Below are positions 9,185 to 17,811 of a stretch of DNA of 64,000 nucleotides, piece after piece. Origin of the DNA: Bradymonas sediminis. Lineage in GTDB: Bacteria; Myxococcota_A; Bradymonadia; Bradymonadales; Bradymonadaceae. The notes beneath the pieces are model-generated. The model saw only the letters and a list, made by a program, of their open reading frames with translations. It searched no databases and had not been told where the DNA came from. The position numbers and the translations under genes are program-made. Every line of letters starts with the position of its first letter. Position 1 is the stretch's first letter. The stretch is taken from positions 782,001 through 846,000 of the forward strand of contig NZ_CP030032.1 in assembly GCF_003258315.1 (NCBI RefSeq), written 5' to 3'.

Positions 9185-9568
9185 CTATTTGGGCCAATAC
9201 GCGCGCAATACCTCGGGCCCCAGATAGATCATGATGCCGGTTGAGACCAAAATGATGAAAATCAGCAGGGGGTGCAGGAAGTCTTGGACGTCGACCTTGC
9301 CGGTCTTGATGACCTCGCCGCCGACCGCGATCTCGCAGGAGGGGCGAATGCCCACCAGAGATACCAGGTCGGCGGTGAAATGGTGAATGTCGCCCTGCTC
9401 ATCTTCGACCATCGCTTCAAGGCGCGGGTGTACGCGAGGTCCGCCGATGCGGTCGATGAACTCATCGTCGATATGCAGCTCGTAGGTGGGCGCCAGGAAT
9501 AGCCAGCGCCAGTTCCAACTTCCCGAGACCGCGATCGTGTGTCCCTTCCATTCGACTTCCAGCGCCAT
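9185..9568 (-). CDS. Small protein with C-terminal membrane helix, unknown function
   Basis: The protein has 127 residues. The N-terminal 90 residues are predicted beta-rich (VEWKGHTIAVSGSWNW, then YELHIDDEFID). One hydrophobic segment near the C-terminus, FLHPLLIFIILVSTGIMIYL, would span the membrane. No family is recognised. It is convergent with proB and has its own promoter candidate at 9620-9649. Confidence 0.7.
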   Translation of the reverse strand: MALEVEWKGHTIAVSGSWNWRWLFLAPTYELHIDDEFIDRIGGPRVHPRLEAMVEDEQGDIHHFTADLVSLVGIRPSCEIAVGGEVIKTGKVDVQDFLHPLLIFIILVSTGIMIYLGPEVLRAYWPK

Positions 9569-9619
9569 GATCGATCCTCGCAGAGACTGCCGTGAGTGCG
9601 TTCACCAAATATTGACTAC

Positions 9620-9649
9620 ATTATAGCGCGTGCGGCGCAGCGGCGCCAA
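9620..9649 (-). promoter_or_regulatory. Sigma70-type promoter for the gene at 9185-9568
   Basis: On the minus strand, TTGGCG and a perfect TATAAT are separated by 18 bases, about 50 bases before the ATG at 9568. The -35 element lies inside the hairpin at 9635-9668. Confidence 0.55.
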
Positions 9650-9668
9650 TAGGCTGGCGCCGCTGCGC
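9635..9668. repeat. 14-bp perfect inverted repeat
   Basis: GCGCAGCGGCGCCA and its exact complement are separated by 6 bases. No T run follows on either strand. It may attenuate or terminate transcription from the 9697-9945 gene on the minus strand, or be an operator over the downstream promoter. Confidence 0.55.
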
Positions 9669-9696
9669 TCAATCCCAGCCAATCCCGGGGAGTGGG

Positions 9697-9945
9697 TCAG
9701 CTCGACGGGTGCTGCTCTTTGGAGAGTTGAGCCTCGTTCACCAGGATATAGACCTTGCGCACGGTCTGGGCGAACTCGCAATTCTCGGCGATCGACTTCT
9801 CGGTATAAGGCGTGTGGCGGCAGTCGAGGACTTCGGTCCAGCCGCCGATGGTGGCGGGGAACTCGACGTCGCTGCCGTGGCCCACGGCGGTTTCGGCGCG
9901 CGTGGCGTCCTCGGATTTGAAGAGATAAAAAGTTGTATTAGCCAT
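9697..9945 (-). CDS. Small conserved-looking protein of unknown function
   Basis: The protein has 82 residues from the Met before ANTTFYLFKSED; the frame extends upstream to 10011 but that part is not protein-like. It is soluble, with no signal peptide and a single Cys. No family is recognised. It lies 93 bases downstream of the DksA-like gene on the same strand, with a hairpin between them. Confidence 0.55.
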   Translation of the reverse strand: MANTTFYLFKSEDATRAETAVGHGSDVEFPATIGGWTEVLDCRHTPYTEKSIAENCEFAQTVRKVYILVNEAQLSKEQHPSS

Positions 9946-10010
9946 CGTTACGATCTCAGATAATTGCAGCGGGTGTCGCCGCGATACATACGGTTGGGAA
10001 AATGGAGGCA

Positions 10011-10034
10011 AACCCGCCCGAGAGGGCGGGGTTT
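10011..10034 (-). terminator. Possible terminator after the DksA-like gene
   Basis: AACCCGCCC pairs with GGGCGGGGTT around a GAGA loop, immediately downstream of the minus-strand stop. The T run on the minus strand is only three bases, so termination may be partial. Confidence 0.45.
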
Positions 10035-10038
10035 GGAC

Positions 10039-10404
10039 TTATTCTGCGAAGTGGCGCTCGCGGCGCTCCTGGTCCTCTTTGCACGCGATGCACATCGTGG
10101 TCACCGGGCGGGCGGCCAGGCGTTTGTGCGAGATCTCCTCGCCGCACATCACACACTCGCCGAATTCATCGGCTTCGATGCGCTTGAGGGCGTGGTCGAT
10201 CTTGTCGATCAGCGTGCGCTCGCGCCCGCGCAGGCGCAGGTTGATGGTCTGGTAGGACATCACGCTGGCCAGGTCGGACTCGTCGGCGAGGTCGTCGGGG
10301 TTGAGTTCGATCTCGTTCTTGATGGTATGGGCTGCCTGCTGCAGCAGCGCCTGTTTCTCTTCGAGCAAGATCTGGCGGAATTCTTCGAGCTTTTTCGCGT
10401 CCAT
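10039..10404 (-). CDS. DksA/TraR-family C4 zinc-finger protein
   Basis: The protein has 121 residues. The N-terminal half is helical with a predicted coiled coil (about 5-75). A Cys4 zinc finger follows with cysteines at 84, 87, 105 and 108 (C-x2-C-x17-C-x2-C), the DksA/TraR signature. DksA proteins enter the secondary channel of RNA polymerase and act with ppGpp on rRNA and stress promoters. The acidic residues at the coiled-coil tip are not the canonical DxxDxA, so it could be a DksA paralogue of the TraR or YbiI type rather than the main DksA. Its 5' leader has a perfect 7-bp hairpin at 10457-10473. Confidence 0.9.
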   Translation of the reverse strand: MDAKKLEEFRQILLEEKQALLQQAAHTIKNEIELNPDDLADESDLASVMSYQTINLRLRGRERTLIDKIDHALKRIEADEFGECVMCGEEISHKRLAARPVTTMCIACKEDQERRERHFAE

Positions 10405-11198
10405 TCGAAAACCTTTGGGTATGGGGTTGAAAGTAATATTTCGTGCGGGTTCTGCATGCCGTCGTAGACGGCAGGCGCGGTCGTTATCTTAGGTTAAACC
10501 CGGGCACGAACTACTCACTGTCTATAATTGTGGCCGCTTTTTGCGGAGGCGTCGTGTTACCCGAAGCCGAAAGAACCGCCAAATTGAGAGGTTGTTTCGA
10601 CAGCGCACGCGGCAAAAGCCATTCTGAGTCTATGCTGAAACGCGCATCTTTTAAGTTATATGGCGAAGTAGCGCAACCCCACTTCTTCGCCGCGGCGATC
10701 TTGTGCCAGCGCGTGAGCAGCGACTGTAAATTAAAACACCATTTTCTGTGGAACAACTCACCGGCCGAAAACGGGCCGCGAGCCCGCGCCAAACGTCCCA
10801 GCGATGCCCCCAGGTTTCTTGGCAACACCGCGGGGTGGCCTGAATAATCCCGGCAAGGTAAGATTTTTTTAATCCCCCCGCCCGGGCGCCCAGCGGCTCG
10901 CACCCGGCGAAACCGCAAGGGGGGAAGGGGAATATCAAAATTGCAGATAAAAAAATTTCGTATTTTATCAAACGGGTGTATAAAGAGAACGAACTTGGAG
11001 GCATTGCATCGCTGGCAGGCATAAATTGACGGGCCTGCGACGCAAAATGACCTCCGTATTTTTTCAGCTAACTGCCCGAATCTCTTGATACAATCGATCG
11101 TTTTATAATTGTTGACAGTGGTTCGAGACGCGTGGCACGATGCGGACAGAAGATTTGCATCGAAACTTAGAATTCCCGCAGCTTAGAGGATCGTACGC
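10405..11198. other. 0.8-kb non-coding region between the dksA-like gene and pilM
   Basis: No frame here has protein-like composition. It contains several inverted repeats: TGCCGTC/GACGGCA at 10457-10473, GGCGAAG/CTTCGCC around 10667-10696, and a nested C- and G-rich set from CCCCCC at 10874 to GGGGGG at 10919-10924. Two T- or A-rich tracts lie near 10864 and 10948. Besides the pilM promoter it may encode a small RNA, but I could not match a known family. Confidence 0.5.
11112..11141 (+). promoter_or_regulatory. Candidate promoter of the pil operon
   Basis: A consensus TTGACA at 11112-11117 is followed 18 bases later by CACGAT, 58 bases before the pilM ATG. A perfect TATAAT at 11104-11109 lies just upstream but has no -35 at good spacing. 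Confidence 0.45.
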
Positions 11199-12260
11199 AT
11201 GGCGAAGGGACGAAATTGCATTGGTCTCGATATCGGGTCGAGTGCGGTCAAACTCTGTGTCCTCAAAGAGGCCAAGAAAGGACTGCAACTGCAGGCTTTT
11301 GACCATATCACTCTGCCTCCGGAGACGATCGTCGACGGCGCATTAATGAACTCGACGGTCGTGACGGACGCGATCGTTCAATTGCTCGGACGCAATAAGG
11401 TGCGCCAGAAGGAAGTGGCGCTGAGCGTGTCGGGCAATACCGTTATTATCAAAAAGATCACGCTGCCGCTGATGACCCAGGAGGAGCTCGAAGAGTCCAT
11501 CCAATGGGAGGCCGAGCAGTATATTCCCTTTGATATCCAGGACGTCTATATCGGCTTCGAGGTGCTCACACCGCGCACCGATCAGGGCCAGATGGATGTG
11601 GTGCTCGTGGCGGCCAAAAAGGAGATGATCAACGATTATACCTCCGCCTGCCACGAGGCCGGGCTCAAGCCGGTGGTCGTCGATGTCGACGTGTTCTGCA
11701 TGCAGAATATGTACGAGGTCAACTACGGCTACCACGAGGGCGAGACGGTGGTGCTGCTCGACATCGGTAACTCGGTGGTCTCGATGAACGTGGTGAGCGA
11801 CGCGATGAGCGTGTTCACCCGCGATCTGTCGATCGGTGGCAGCGACATCACCGAAGAGATCCAGAAGCAGCTCAATATCACCTATCAAGAAGCCGAGATG
11901 TATAAGCGCGGCGGCGCGCCCGGGGGCGGCGCCGACCAGGTGCTGCCGCATGAGGTGGAGTCCATTATTCAGGACAAAGCCGAGGACATGGCCCACGAAA
12001 TCCAGCGATCGCTGGACTTCTACACCGCCACCGCCGCCAATAATCGCATCGATCGGATCGTAGCCTCCGGAGGCACCGCCGCCATTCCCTCGTTGATTCG
12101 CACGATTTCGCGCATCAGTGGAATTCCGGCCGAGGTCGCCAATCCTTTTCGCAATATTAGTTATGATGAGCGCCAATTCTCCCCGGATAAGATCCAGGAA
12201 TGGGCGCCCATCGCCGCCGTTTCGGTCGGCTTGGCCTTGCGCAGGAGCAATGAACGATGA
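11199..12260 (+). CDS. pilM: Type IV pilus assembly protein PilM
   Basis: PilM is the cytoplasmic actin-like (FtsA-fold) component of the type IV pilus alignment complex and binds the cytoplasmic N-terminus of PilN. The protein has 353 residues, the usual length. The nucleotide-binding segment GLDIGSSAVK is at residues 9-18. Other family segments are LPLMTQEELEESI, WEAEQYIPF, VLLDIGNSVVSMNV and RIVASGGTAAIPSL. agagga lies about 10 bases before ATG 11199. It opens a five-gene operon and its stop overlaps the pilN start by ATGA. Confidence 0.97.
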   Translation: MAKGRNCIGLDIGSSAVKLCVLKEAKKGLQLQAFDHITLPPETIVDGALMNSTVVTDAIVQLLGRNKVRQKEVALSVSGNTVIIKKITLPLMTQEELEESIQWEAEQYIPFDIQDVYIGFEVLTPRTDQGQMDVVLVAAKKEMINDYTSACHEAGLKPVVVDVDVFCMQNMYEVNYGYHEGETVVLLDIGNSVVSMNVVSDAMSVFTRDLSIGGSDITEEIQKQLNITYQEAEMYKRGGAPGGGADQVLPHEVESIIQDKAEDMAHEIQRSLDFYTATAANNRIDRIVASGGTAAIPSLIRTISRISGIPAEVANPFRNISYDERQFSPDKIQEWAPIAAVSVGLALRRSNER

Positions 12261-12907
12261 TTCGCGTAAACCTATTGCCCATAAAGAAGGCACGCCGCCG
12301 CTCCGAAGGGCGCACCCAGATGGTCGTGTTCGTCGGGTTGCTGCTGCTTCAATGCGCGCTGATGGCTGTGGTCTATATGGACCTCAGCAGCCAGGTCGAC
12401 GACCTCAAGAAGGAAGTCGCCGTCAACCAGCGTGACGTCGCCGCCGCCGAGAAGGAGCTTGAGAGCGCCAAGGTGCTCGAAGCCAAGCAGGTCGAGCAGC
12501 AAAAGCAGGTCGATATCCTCAAGGAGCTCGAGGAGAAGCGCACCGGTCCGGTGCGCGTGCTCGACGAATTGCAGGCCGTCTTAAGCCCGCCGCGCAACGA
12601 GGCCGAGCGCCACGCACGCGCCCGCATGAATTGGAATGTCGAGTGGGATACCCGCCGACTGTGGGTCGAGAGCTGGGGCGAGGCCGACGGGACCTTTAAT
12701 ATGACCGGCAAGGCGCTCAACGCCGATGACGTCGCCGAGTACCTCGAGCGGCTCACCAGCGCGCGTTATTTCAGCAATATTCGGCTCAATTTTGTCAAGG
12801 CCGTCTCGGCCACCAAAGACAGCGTTGACCTGGTCGATTTTAGCATCACCGGCACGCTGTCATACCAGGATGAATCCGCTGAGGATGACGGAAAATCGGG
12901 CTCCTAA
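12257..12907 (+). CDS. pilN: Type IV pilus assembly protein PilN
   Basis: This bitopic inner-membrane protein has 216 residues. The cytoplasmic start MIRVNLLPIK is the conserved PilM-binding motif (INLLP type). A single membrane helix spans about residues 22-42, a periplasmic coiled coil about 45-95, and a ferredoxin-like domain the rest. It pairs with PilO. The ATGA overlap with pilM indicates coupled translation. The C-terminal 10 residues are acidic and probably disordered. Confidence 0.95.
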   Translation: MIRVNLLPIKKARRRSEGRTQMVVFVGLLLLQCALMAVVYMDLSSQVDDLKKEVAVNQRDVAAAEKELESAKVLEAKQVEQQKQVDILKELEEKRTGPVRVLDELQAVLSPPRNEAERHARARMNWNVEWDTRRLWVESWGEADGTFNMTGKALNADDVAEYLERLTSARYFSNIRLNFVKAVSATKDSVDLVDFSITGTLSYQDESAEDDGKSGS

Positions 12908-12984
12908 CGCGGCGCCCCTTATTCTTCGCGCTAACGGCTTTACTCTGGGTGCGCCGACCCAAGCATAGATGGGACTAAGAACTC

Positions 12985-13584
12985 ATGAACGACATTATTG
13001 ATAAATTTAATCAAATCCCCCTGGCTCAACGGGTCATCCTGTTGATCCTGACGATGGTGGCGTTGGGGGCGGCTTTCTGGTTCTTAGCCTATGAACCGAT
13101 GCAGTCCGATCTCAAGTCGAACCAGAGTCAGCTCCAGGAACTCAAGCACAAAAAGCAGGACCTCGCTCGCCTCAAAGAGAAGAAGGCGAGGATCCAGGCC
13201 AAGATCGCGTCGCTTGAGCAGGAATTGCTGATTGCCCGCGAGAAATTGCCTGAGTCGGCCGAGATTCCCAGCCTGCTTCAGCGCATTTACAACCAGGCCA
13301 ACACCGCCGGGTTGGACATCCGCACCTTTGAGCCCATGGAGCACCAGACCCAGAGCTATTATATCGAGATTCCCGTGAAGATGCAGTTGGTGGGAACCTA
13401 CGATGAGTTGGCCAACTTCTTTTATTATGTTGGCCGGATGACGCGTATCGTGAACGTGAAGAATCTGGACATTAAGCGCGAAAAATCCGGAATCAATGAG
13501 AATGGAAATCTGGTCGTGAGCGCTCAGGCCACCACCTTTCAGATGAATTCCGCCCCGGACGCCGGCGCAGCCAAGAAGAAGTAA
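12985..13584 (+). CDS. pilO: Type IV pilus assembly protein PilO
   Basis: The protein has 199 residues with a short cytoplasmic N-terminus, one membrane helix at about 16-33 (RVILLILTMVALGAAFWF), a coiled coil at about 40-90 rich in Lys, Gln and Glu, and a periplasmic ferredoxin-like domain containing YYIEIPVKMQLVGTYDEL. PilO and PilN heterodimerise and contact the PilP lipoprotein. A 77-base gap separates it from pilN, the largest gap in the operon. Confidence 0.95.
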   Translation: MNDIIDKFNQIPLAQRVILLILTMVALGAAFWFLAYEPMQSDLKSNQSQLQELKHKKQDLARLKEKKARIQAKIASLEQELLIAREKLPESAEIPSLLQRIYNQANTAGLDIRTFEPMEHQTQSYYIEIPVKMQLVGTYDELANFFYYVGRMTRIVNVKNLDIKREKSGINENGNLVVSAQATTFQMNSAPDAGAAKKK

Positions 13585-13655
13585 TTGCCGTGAGTATTCG
13601 GCCTGGCCGACATGGTGTCGCGCCGGTGAGTCCCAAGCGAATGGATTGAACGCCA

Positions 13656-14417
13656 ATGGATCGTAAGTCAATGGATTGCACGCAAAATAAAAGACGCACG
13701 TCCCCTCTCGACTCAGCCAGCAGGCTGCTCGTGCTCCTGGTGATCTTGAGCCTGGGCGCCGGCGGCTGCGGGTTTCTTGGGTTAGATGGTGGCGACACCC
13801 AGTCCGGGGACTCCCAGCAGGCCCAGGCGCCGGCGGTGAAACCGCCGCCCGCCGCCCCCGAGGCCCAGCTCGACGCGCCGGTCAAAGAGGAATACGAGCG
13901 CCCCGCTTATCCCGACCAGATCCGGCGCAACCCGTTTCTGCCCGAGATGGACGTGGTTCGCCCCACGCGCAACGTCGCCCGCGGCGAAGTGCGCCCCAAA
14001 GATCCCCTGGAGCAATACTCGCTCGGCCAGCTCAACCTGGTGGCGATCATCAGCTCGGTCGCGGTGCCCAAGGCGATGTTTTTGGACCCGGTCGGCTTCG
14101 GGCATGTTGTTAAGAAGGGTGACCGCATTGGACTCAGCGGCGGGATCGTCAGCGATATCCGCGACAACGAGGTCGAAATTCGCGAGGTCTCCGAGGGGCT
14201 CGACAGCGAAACCCGCTTGAGCACCATCAAACTCACCAGCGATCAATTGCGCGAGGACGATGACGAGTCGCTCAGCGATGAAGAGCGCGAGGCGCTGCGC
14301 CGACTGCTCGAGAGCGAGCAAGGCCGGCGCGTGCTCCAGGAGTCGTTGAACTCCGGGGCCGACGCCGCCCCGCAAGATGCAGACTCCATGGGAGCTGCGG
14401 GGCAGGGACGTCCATGA
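13656..14417 (+). CDS. pilP: Type IV pilus inner-membrane lipoprotein PilP
   Basis: PilP links the PilN-PilO platform to the PilQ secretin. The protein has 253 residues. A basic N-terminus and hydrophobic segment end in GAGGC, giving the lipidated Cys at residue 38. A Pro/Ala-rich linker follows to about residue 85. The conserved beta domain (about 85-195) includes RRNPFLPEM, LVAIISS, AMFLDPVGFGHVVKKGD and the family pattern VSDIRDNEVEIRE. The last 55 residues are acidic and helical and go beyond the usual family end. A second in-frame Met six residues in (13671) is an alternative start. The stop overlaps an ATG at 14414. Confidence 0.93.
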   Translation: MDRKSMDCTQNKRRTSPLDSASRLLVLLVILSLGAGGCGFLGLDGGDTQSGDSQQAQAPAVKPPPAAPEAQLDAPVKEEYERPAYPDQIRRNPFLPEMDVVRPTRNVARGEVRPKDPLEQYSLGQLNLVAIISSVAVPKAMFLDPVGFGHVVKKGDRIGLSGGIVSDIRDNEVEIREVSEGLDSETRLSTIKLTSDQLREDDDESLSDEEREALRRLLESEQGRRVLQESLNSGADAAPQDADSMGAAGQGRP

Positions 14418-14593
14418 AAGTTGATAGGAATAAAGATGTTAACGCCGACACCACGGCGCTGAATTCACTGGAAACGCTTCGAGCCGGAGCTAATAATACG
14501 ATGAAGCTGATGAACCAAAAGAACAGTTCCCCGCTGAAGCCCACGCGCCCTAATAGCCGGGTTGTCAGCTCATTGAGCGGCAGGAGTCACGCC

Positions 14594-17500
14594 ATGAGAC
14601 GCACTTTATCCGCCCTCTGTCTTTGCACCCTCGCCGGATTCGGTGGCTCGGTGTTGACCCCGACCACCGCCTTTGCGCAGGGCAGCGCCGCCACGAGCGT
14701 GAAATCCTCGGGTGCGCTGCAGGTCAGAGAGGCCGACGACGGCACGTATATTCGCCTGCGCGGCACCGGTGAGCCGACCTTCTCGGTCTTCAAGCTCACC
14801 AACCCGCTGCGACTCTTTGTGGACGTCTCCGGCTGGGAGCCCGCCTCGGGCGACAGCGCTTCGGCGGCGACCCAGAACGTGTCAAACGGCGTCATCTCCA
14901 AGGTCGCCCTGGTCGGCGTCGATGAGAATGCCCGCCCCATCACCCGTCTGATTATCGGGTTCGACGAGGCCGCGCATTATGACGTCAAGGCCGATGGCAA
15001 CGATATTGTGGTGTTCGTCGACGGCGCCAAGCGCCAGCAGGCGCCGCGTAATCTGGCGCAGGTTCAGCAGCGCACCAAGCAGCTCGAGGCCGAGCGCCAG
15101 GCCGCGCTCAAGCGCGCCGCAGAGCTCAGCAACGCGCTGGGTTCCGCGCGCAGCGAGCTCGACTCGGTCGCCCACGAAAAAGACCAGGTCAAGGCGCGTC
15201 TGGCCAAGATGGCCGCCGACGCCCAGCGCTCGGCCCAGAAGGTCGACACGCAGATCGCCAAGCTCGAGGCGGCGCAGAATCGCCAGCGCGAGCTGGAAAC
15301 CCAGATCGACAAATTGCGCGCCTCGCTTGCCCAGGGCAACGAGTCGGTGCGCAGCGAATTGGCCGAGTTCGAGAAGACCCGCGACCAGCTTAATAACAGG
15401 CTGAAGACGCAGCGCTCCGAATTGCAGGCTGCGCGCACCCAGGCCGATAAAGCCAACCAGCGCGTCGCCGAGATCCAGGCGCTCGTGAATCAGCGCGAGT
15501 CCGAAATCACGCGACTTCGCGCCGAATTGCAGCAGACCCGCGCGCGCCAAAAAGAAGTGGCCAAAGGCAACGAGAGCCTCGAGGCAGCGCGCAAGAAAAA
15601 CGCGCAGGAGCTCGCAAGCCTGCAGAAGTTGCGCCAGCAGCTCAAGGGCGAGCAGCAGCGCATGGCCGCGCTTGAGACCAAGCGTCAGGCCGAGCAGACC
15701 CGCCTGGCCGAGCTCGCCAGCGAGCGCCAGGCCGCCCAGCGCCAGCTCGCCGATACCGAGTCCCAGCTCGCCGAGCGCCGCCAGGAGCTCGAGGCGATTC
15801 GCAGCCGCGAGAACCTGCCGGCCGCCCGCGCCGTGGCGCTCAACGCCCAGGAAGCGAACTCGGTTCGCGATATCCGCCTCGAGACGGTCAACGGCCGCTC
15901 GCGCATCATCGTCGAGCTCAACCGCGCGTCCTCTTCCTTCGAGACGCTTCCGTCCAAGGACAGCCGCGCGGTCATGATTCTCAATAACGTGTCGCTGCCC
16001 GACGCCCTTGAGCGCACGCTGTCTAGCGACGCGCAGAGCGGCGCGGTGCGCCTGCTCTCCAGCTATACCGACCGCGAAGGAAACGTGCGCGTCGAAGCTG
16101 AGCTGGGCGGCAAGACCTCCGAGATCATCCGTCAGGATGGCAACCAGGTGGTCTGGGAATTCGCTCCGGAGATGACCGAGGAGCTCGCGCAGAACGCCCC
16201 GCAGAACACGGTACACCCCGGCGGCCAAGCTCGCCCGTCCACCCAGGGCACCAGCTTCACCTCGGCCCCGCCGAATTACCCGCGCACCGTCGCCGACCCG
16301 TCCAAGGTCAGCACCGTCCCGGGCATGAAGCGCAAGCGCCTGACCATTGACCTTCGCTCGGCCGACATCCAGAACGTGCTGCGCCTGCTGGCCAAAGAGG
16401 GCGGCGTCAACATCATCTCGGGCGACGGCGTCAAGGGCAGCGTGACGATGCGCCTGCGCAGCGTGCCGCTCGACCAGGTCTTTTTGACCGTGCTGAACTC
16501 CCAGGGGCTTGGCTTCGAGGTGCGCGGCAACGTCATCCGCGTCGCCCCGCAGGCCACGCTCTTGGCAGAGCAAAAAGCCCGCGCCGAGGCGCGCGCCAGC
16601 GCCCAGCAGCTCGAGCCGCTCGAGGTCTTTTTGATGCCGGTCAACTACGCCGCGGCCAGCGAGATGCAGCCGCAGGTCCAGGGACTGCTGAGCCCGCGCG
16701 GCTCGGTCACCGTCGACGCGCGTACCAACACCCTTATCATCAAGGACCTGGCCGCCAACCTGACCCCGATTCGTGCCCTGGTTGAGAGCCTCGACTCGCA
16801 GGTTCCGCAGGTGCTCATCGAGGCCCGCATCGTCGAGACCAACGACACCTTCACCCGTCAGTTGGGCATCCAGTGGGGCGGTGACTTCTCGTTCTCTCAA
16901 GGAAACGGTAACCCGACCGGGCTTATCTTCCCGAGCGTCCTGGGCGTCGCGGGTGGCGCAACCGACGGCGAGACCAACGCTACTGGCACCTCGTCGAACC
17001 CGAACTTCGCGGTCAACTTGCCCGCCCCGGCCGGTACCGGCTCCGGTGGTGCGATTGGTCTGACCATGGGCAGCGTCGGCGGCGCCGTGAACCTGAACCT
17101 GCGCCTGTCGGCCATGGAGGCCTCGGGCCACGCCAAAATCGTGAGCGCCCCGCGCATCCTGACCATGGATAATACCGAGGCGACCATCTCACAGGGCACC
17201 TCGATTCCGATCAGCGTGGTCAGCGCGGCCGGCGTCCAGACCGTCTTCGTCGACGCGACCCTGGAGCTCACCGTGACCCCGCACGTCACGCCCGACGGCA
17301 ACGTCCAGCTCAAGATTTCGGCCTCCAAAAACGAGCCCGACTTCCAGAACACCGGCGCCCGTGGTGACCCCACGATCATCCGTAAGCAAGCCGAGACCGA
17401 GCTGCTTATCAAAGATGGTGACACCACCGTGATCGGCGGTATCTACACCCGAAACTCTGGTTCAAGCCTGTCGGCGGTCCCCTTCTTGCACAAGATTCCG

Positions 17501-17638
17501 ATCCTCGGCGCGCTCTTCAAATCAACCTCGACCAGCGAGCGACGCACGGAGTTGTTGATCTTCATCACCCCGCGCATCGTCAATCGCCAGGAGTCGCTCG
17601 GAAGCAATCGTGCCGGCGGGTCAGTCGATATGGACTAA
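14594..17638 (+). CDS. pilQ: Type IV pilus secretin PilQ with long internal coiled coil
   Basis: PilQ forms the outer-membrane gate through which the pilus passes. ATG 14594 is chosen because caggag lies 7 bases upstream and a signal peptide begins there (MRRTLSALCLCTLAG, cleavage after AFA near residue 32). An ATG at 14414 overlapping pilP would add 60 polar residues before the signal peptide. From 14594 the protein has 1014 residues. In order: AMIN domain (about 40-140), a very long Glu/Gln/Ala/Arg coiled coil (about 150-409), a second AMIN domain (about 423-515), an STN-type N0 domain (582-650), secretin N1 (676-745) and the secretin barrel (about 750-1005) with VTPHVTPDGNVQLKI and VPFLHKIPILGALF. 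Most PilQ proteins have no coiled coil of this size, hence the large length. Confidence 0.95.
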   Translation: MRRTLSALCLCTLAGFGGSVLTPTTAFAQGSAATSVKSSGALQVREADDGTYIRLRGTGEPTFSVFKLTNPLRLFVDVSGWEPASGDSASAATQNVSNGVISKVALVGVDENARPITRLIIGFDEAAHYDVKADGNDIVVFVDGAKRQQAPRNLAQVQQRTKQLEAERQAALKRAAELSNALGSARSELDSVAHEKDQVKARLAKMAADAQRSAQKVDTQIAKLEAAQNRQRELETQIDKLRASLAQGNESVRSELAEFEKTRDQLNNRLKTQRSELQAARTQADKANQRVAEIQALVNQRESEITRLRAELQQTRARQKEVAKGNESLEAARKKNAQELASLQKLRQQLKGEQQRMAALETKRQAEQTRLAELASERQAAQRQLADTESQLAERRQELEAIRSRENLPAARAVALNAQEANSVRDIRLETVNGRSRIIVELNRASSSFETLPSKDSRAVMILNNVSLPDALERTLSSDAQSGAVRLLSSYTDREGNVRVEAELGGKTSEIIRQDGNQVVWEFAPEMTEELAQNAPQNTVHPGGQARPSTQGTSFTSAPPNYPRTVADPSKVSTVPGMKRKRLTIDLRSADIQNVLRLLAKEGGVNIISGDGVKGSVTMRLRSVPLDQVFLTVLNSQGLGFEVRGNVIRVAPQATLLAEQKARAEARASAQQLEPLEVFLMPVNYAAASEMQPQVQGLLSPRGSVTVDARTNTLIIKDLAANLTPIRALVESLDSQVPQVLIEARIVETNDTFTRQLGIQWGGDFSFSQGNGNPTGLIFPSVLGVAGGATDGETNATGTSSNPNFAVNLPAPAGTGSGGAIGLTMGSVGGAVNLNLRLSAMEASGHAKIVSAPRILTMDNTEATISQGTSIPISVVSAAGVQTVFVDATLELTVTPHVTPDGNVQLKISASKNEPDFQNTGARGDPTIIRKQAETELLIKDGDTTVIGGIYTRNSGSSLSAVPFLHKIPILGALFKSTSTSERRTELLIFITPRIVNRQESLGSNRAGGSVDMD

Positions 17639-17655
17639 AGCGCAACGCGCTCTGG

Positions 17656-17684
17656 CCGCCGGGCACCGAATCGGTGCCCAGCGG
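17656..17684 (+). terminator. Hairpin after pilQ
   Basis: GGGCACCGA pairs with TCGGTGCCC (17661-17679), extended by CCGC/GCGG with one bulge. There is no T run, so it may be a factor-dependent stop or an RNA-stabilising 3' hairpin. Confidence 0.5.
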
Positions 17685-17811
17685 TTGACTCGGGCCCGAG
17701 ACTTAGGCCCAATGAGAAGAGCGCCTGATTTGTCGAATGTTAATCGGAAGTGCCGTATCTAAGATAATCAACTCGTGCCGATGCGATAATCGAGCCGTCG
17801 AGGAGAAGAAG

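Noticed and set aside
10443-10918. Overlapping open frames on both strands in the gap before pilM
   Set aside because: No signal peptide, domains or ribosome site. Composition is unlike the neighbouring genes, and the repeats there fit RNA structure or regulation better.
10874-10924. Possible known riboswitch or housekeeping RNA
   Set aside because: Stems are present, but none of the consensus cores I looked for (6S, tmRNA, RNase P, c-di-GMP, TPP or cobalamin) could be recognised.
14414-14593. N-terminal extension of PilQ from the ATG overlapping pilP
   Set aside because: It would put 60 polar residues before an otherwise perfect signal peptide, and the ATG at 14594 has its own good ribosome site.
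14882-17131. Minus-strand open frame of about 750 codons within pilQ
   Set aside because: Antisense shadow of the secretin gene; Leu/Gly/Arg-rich and without a recognisable fold or start site.
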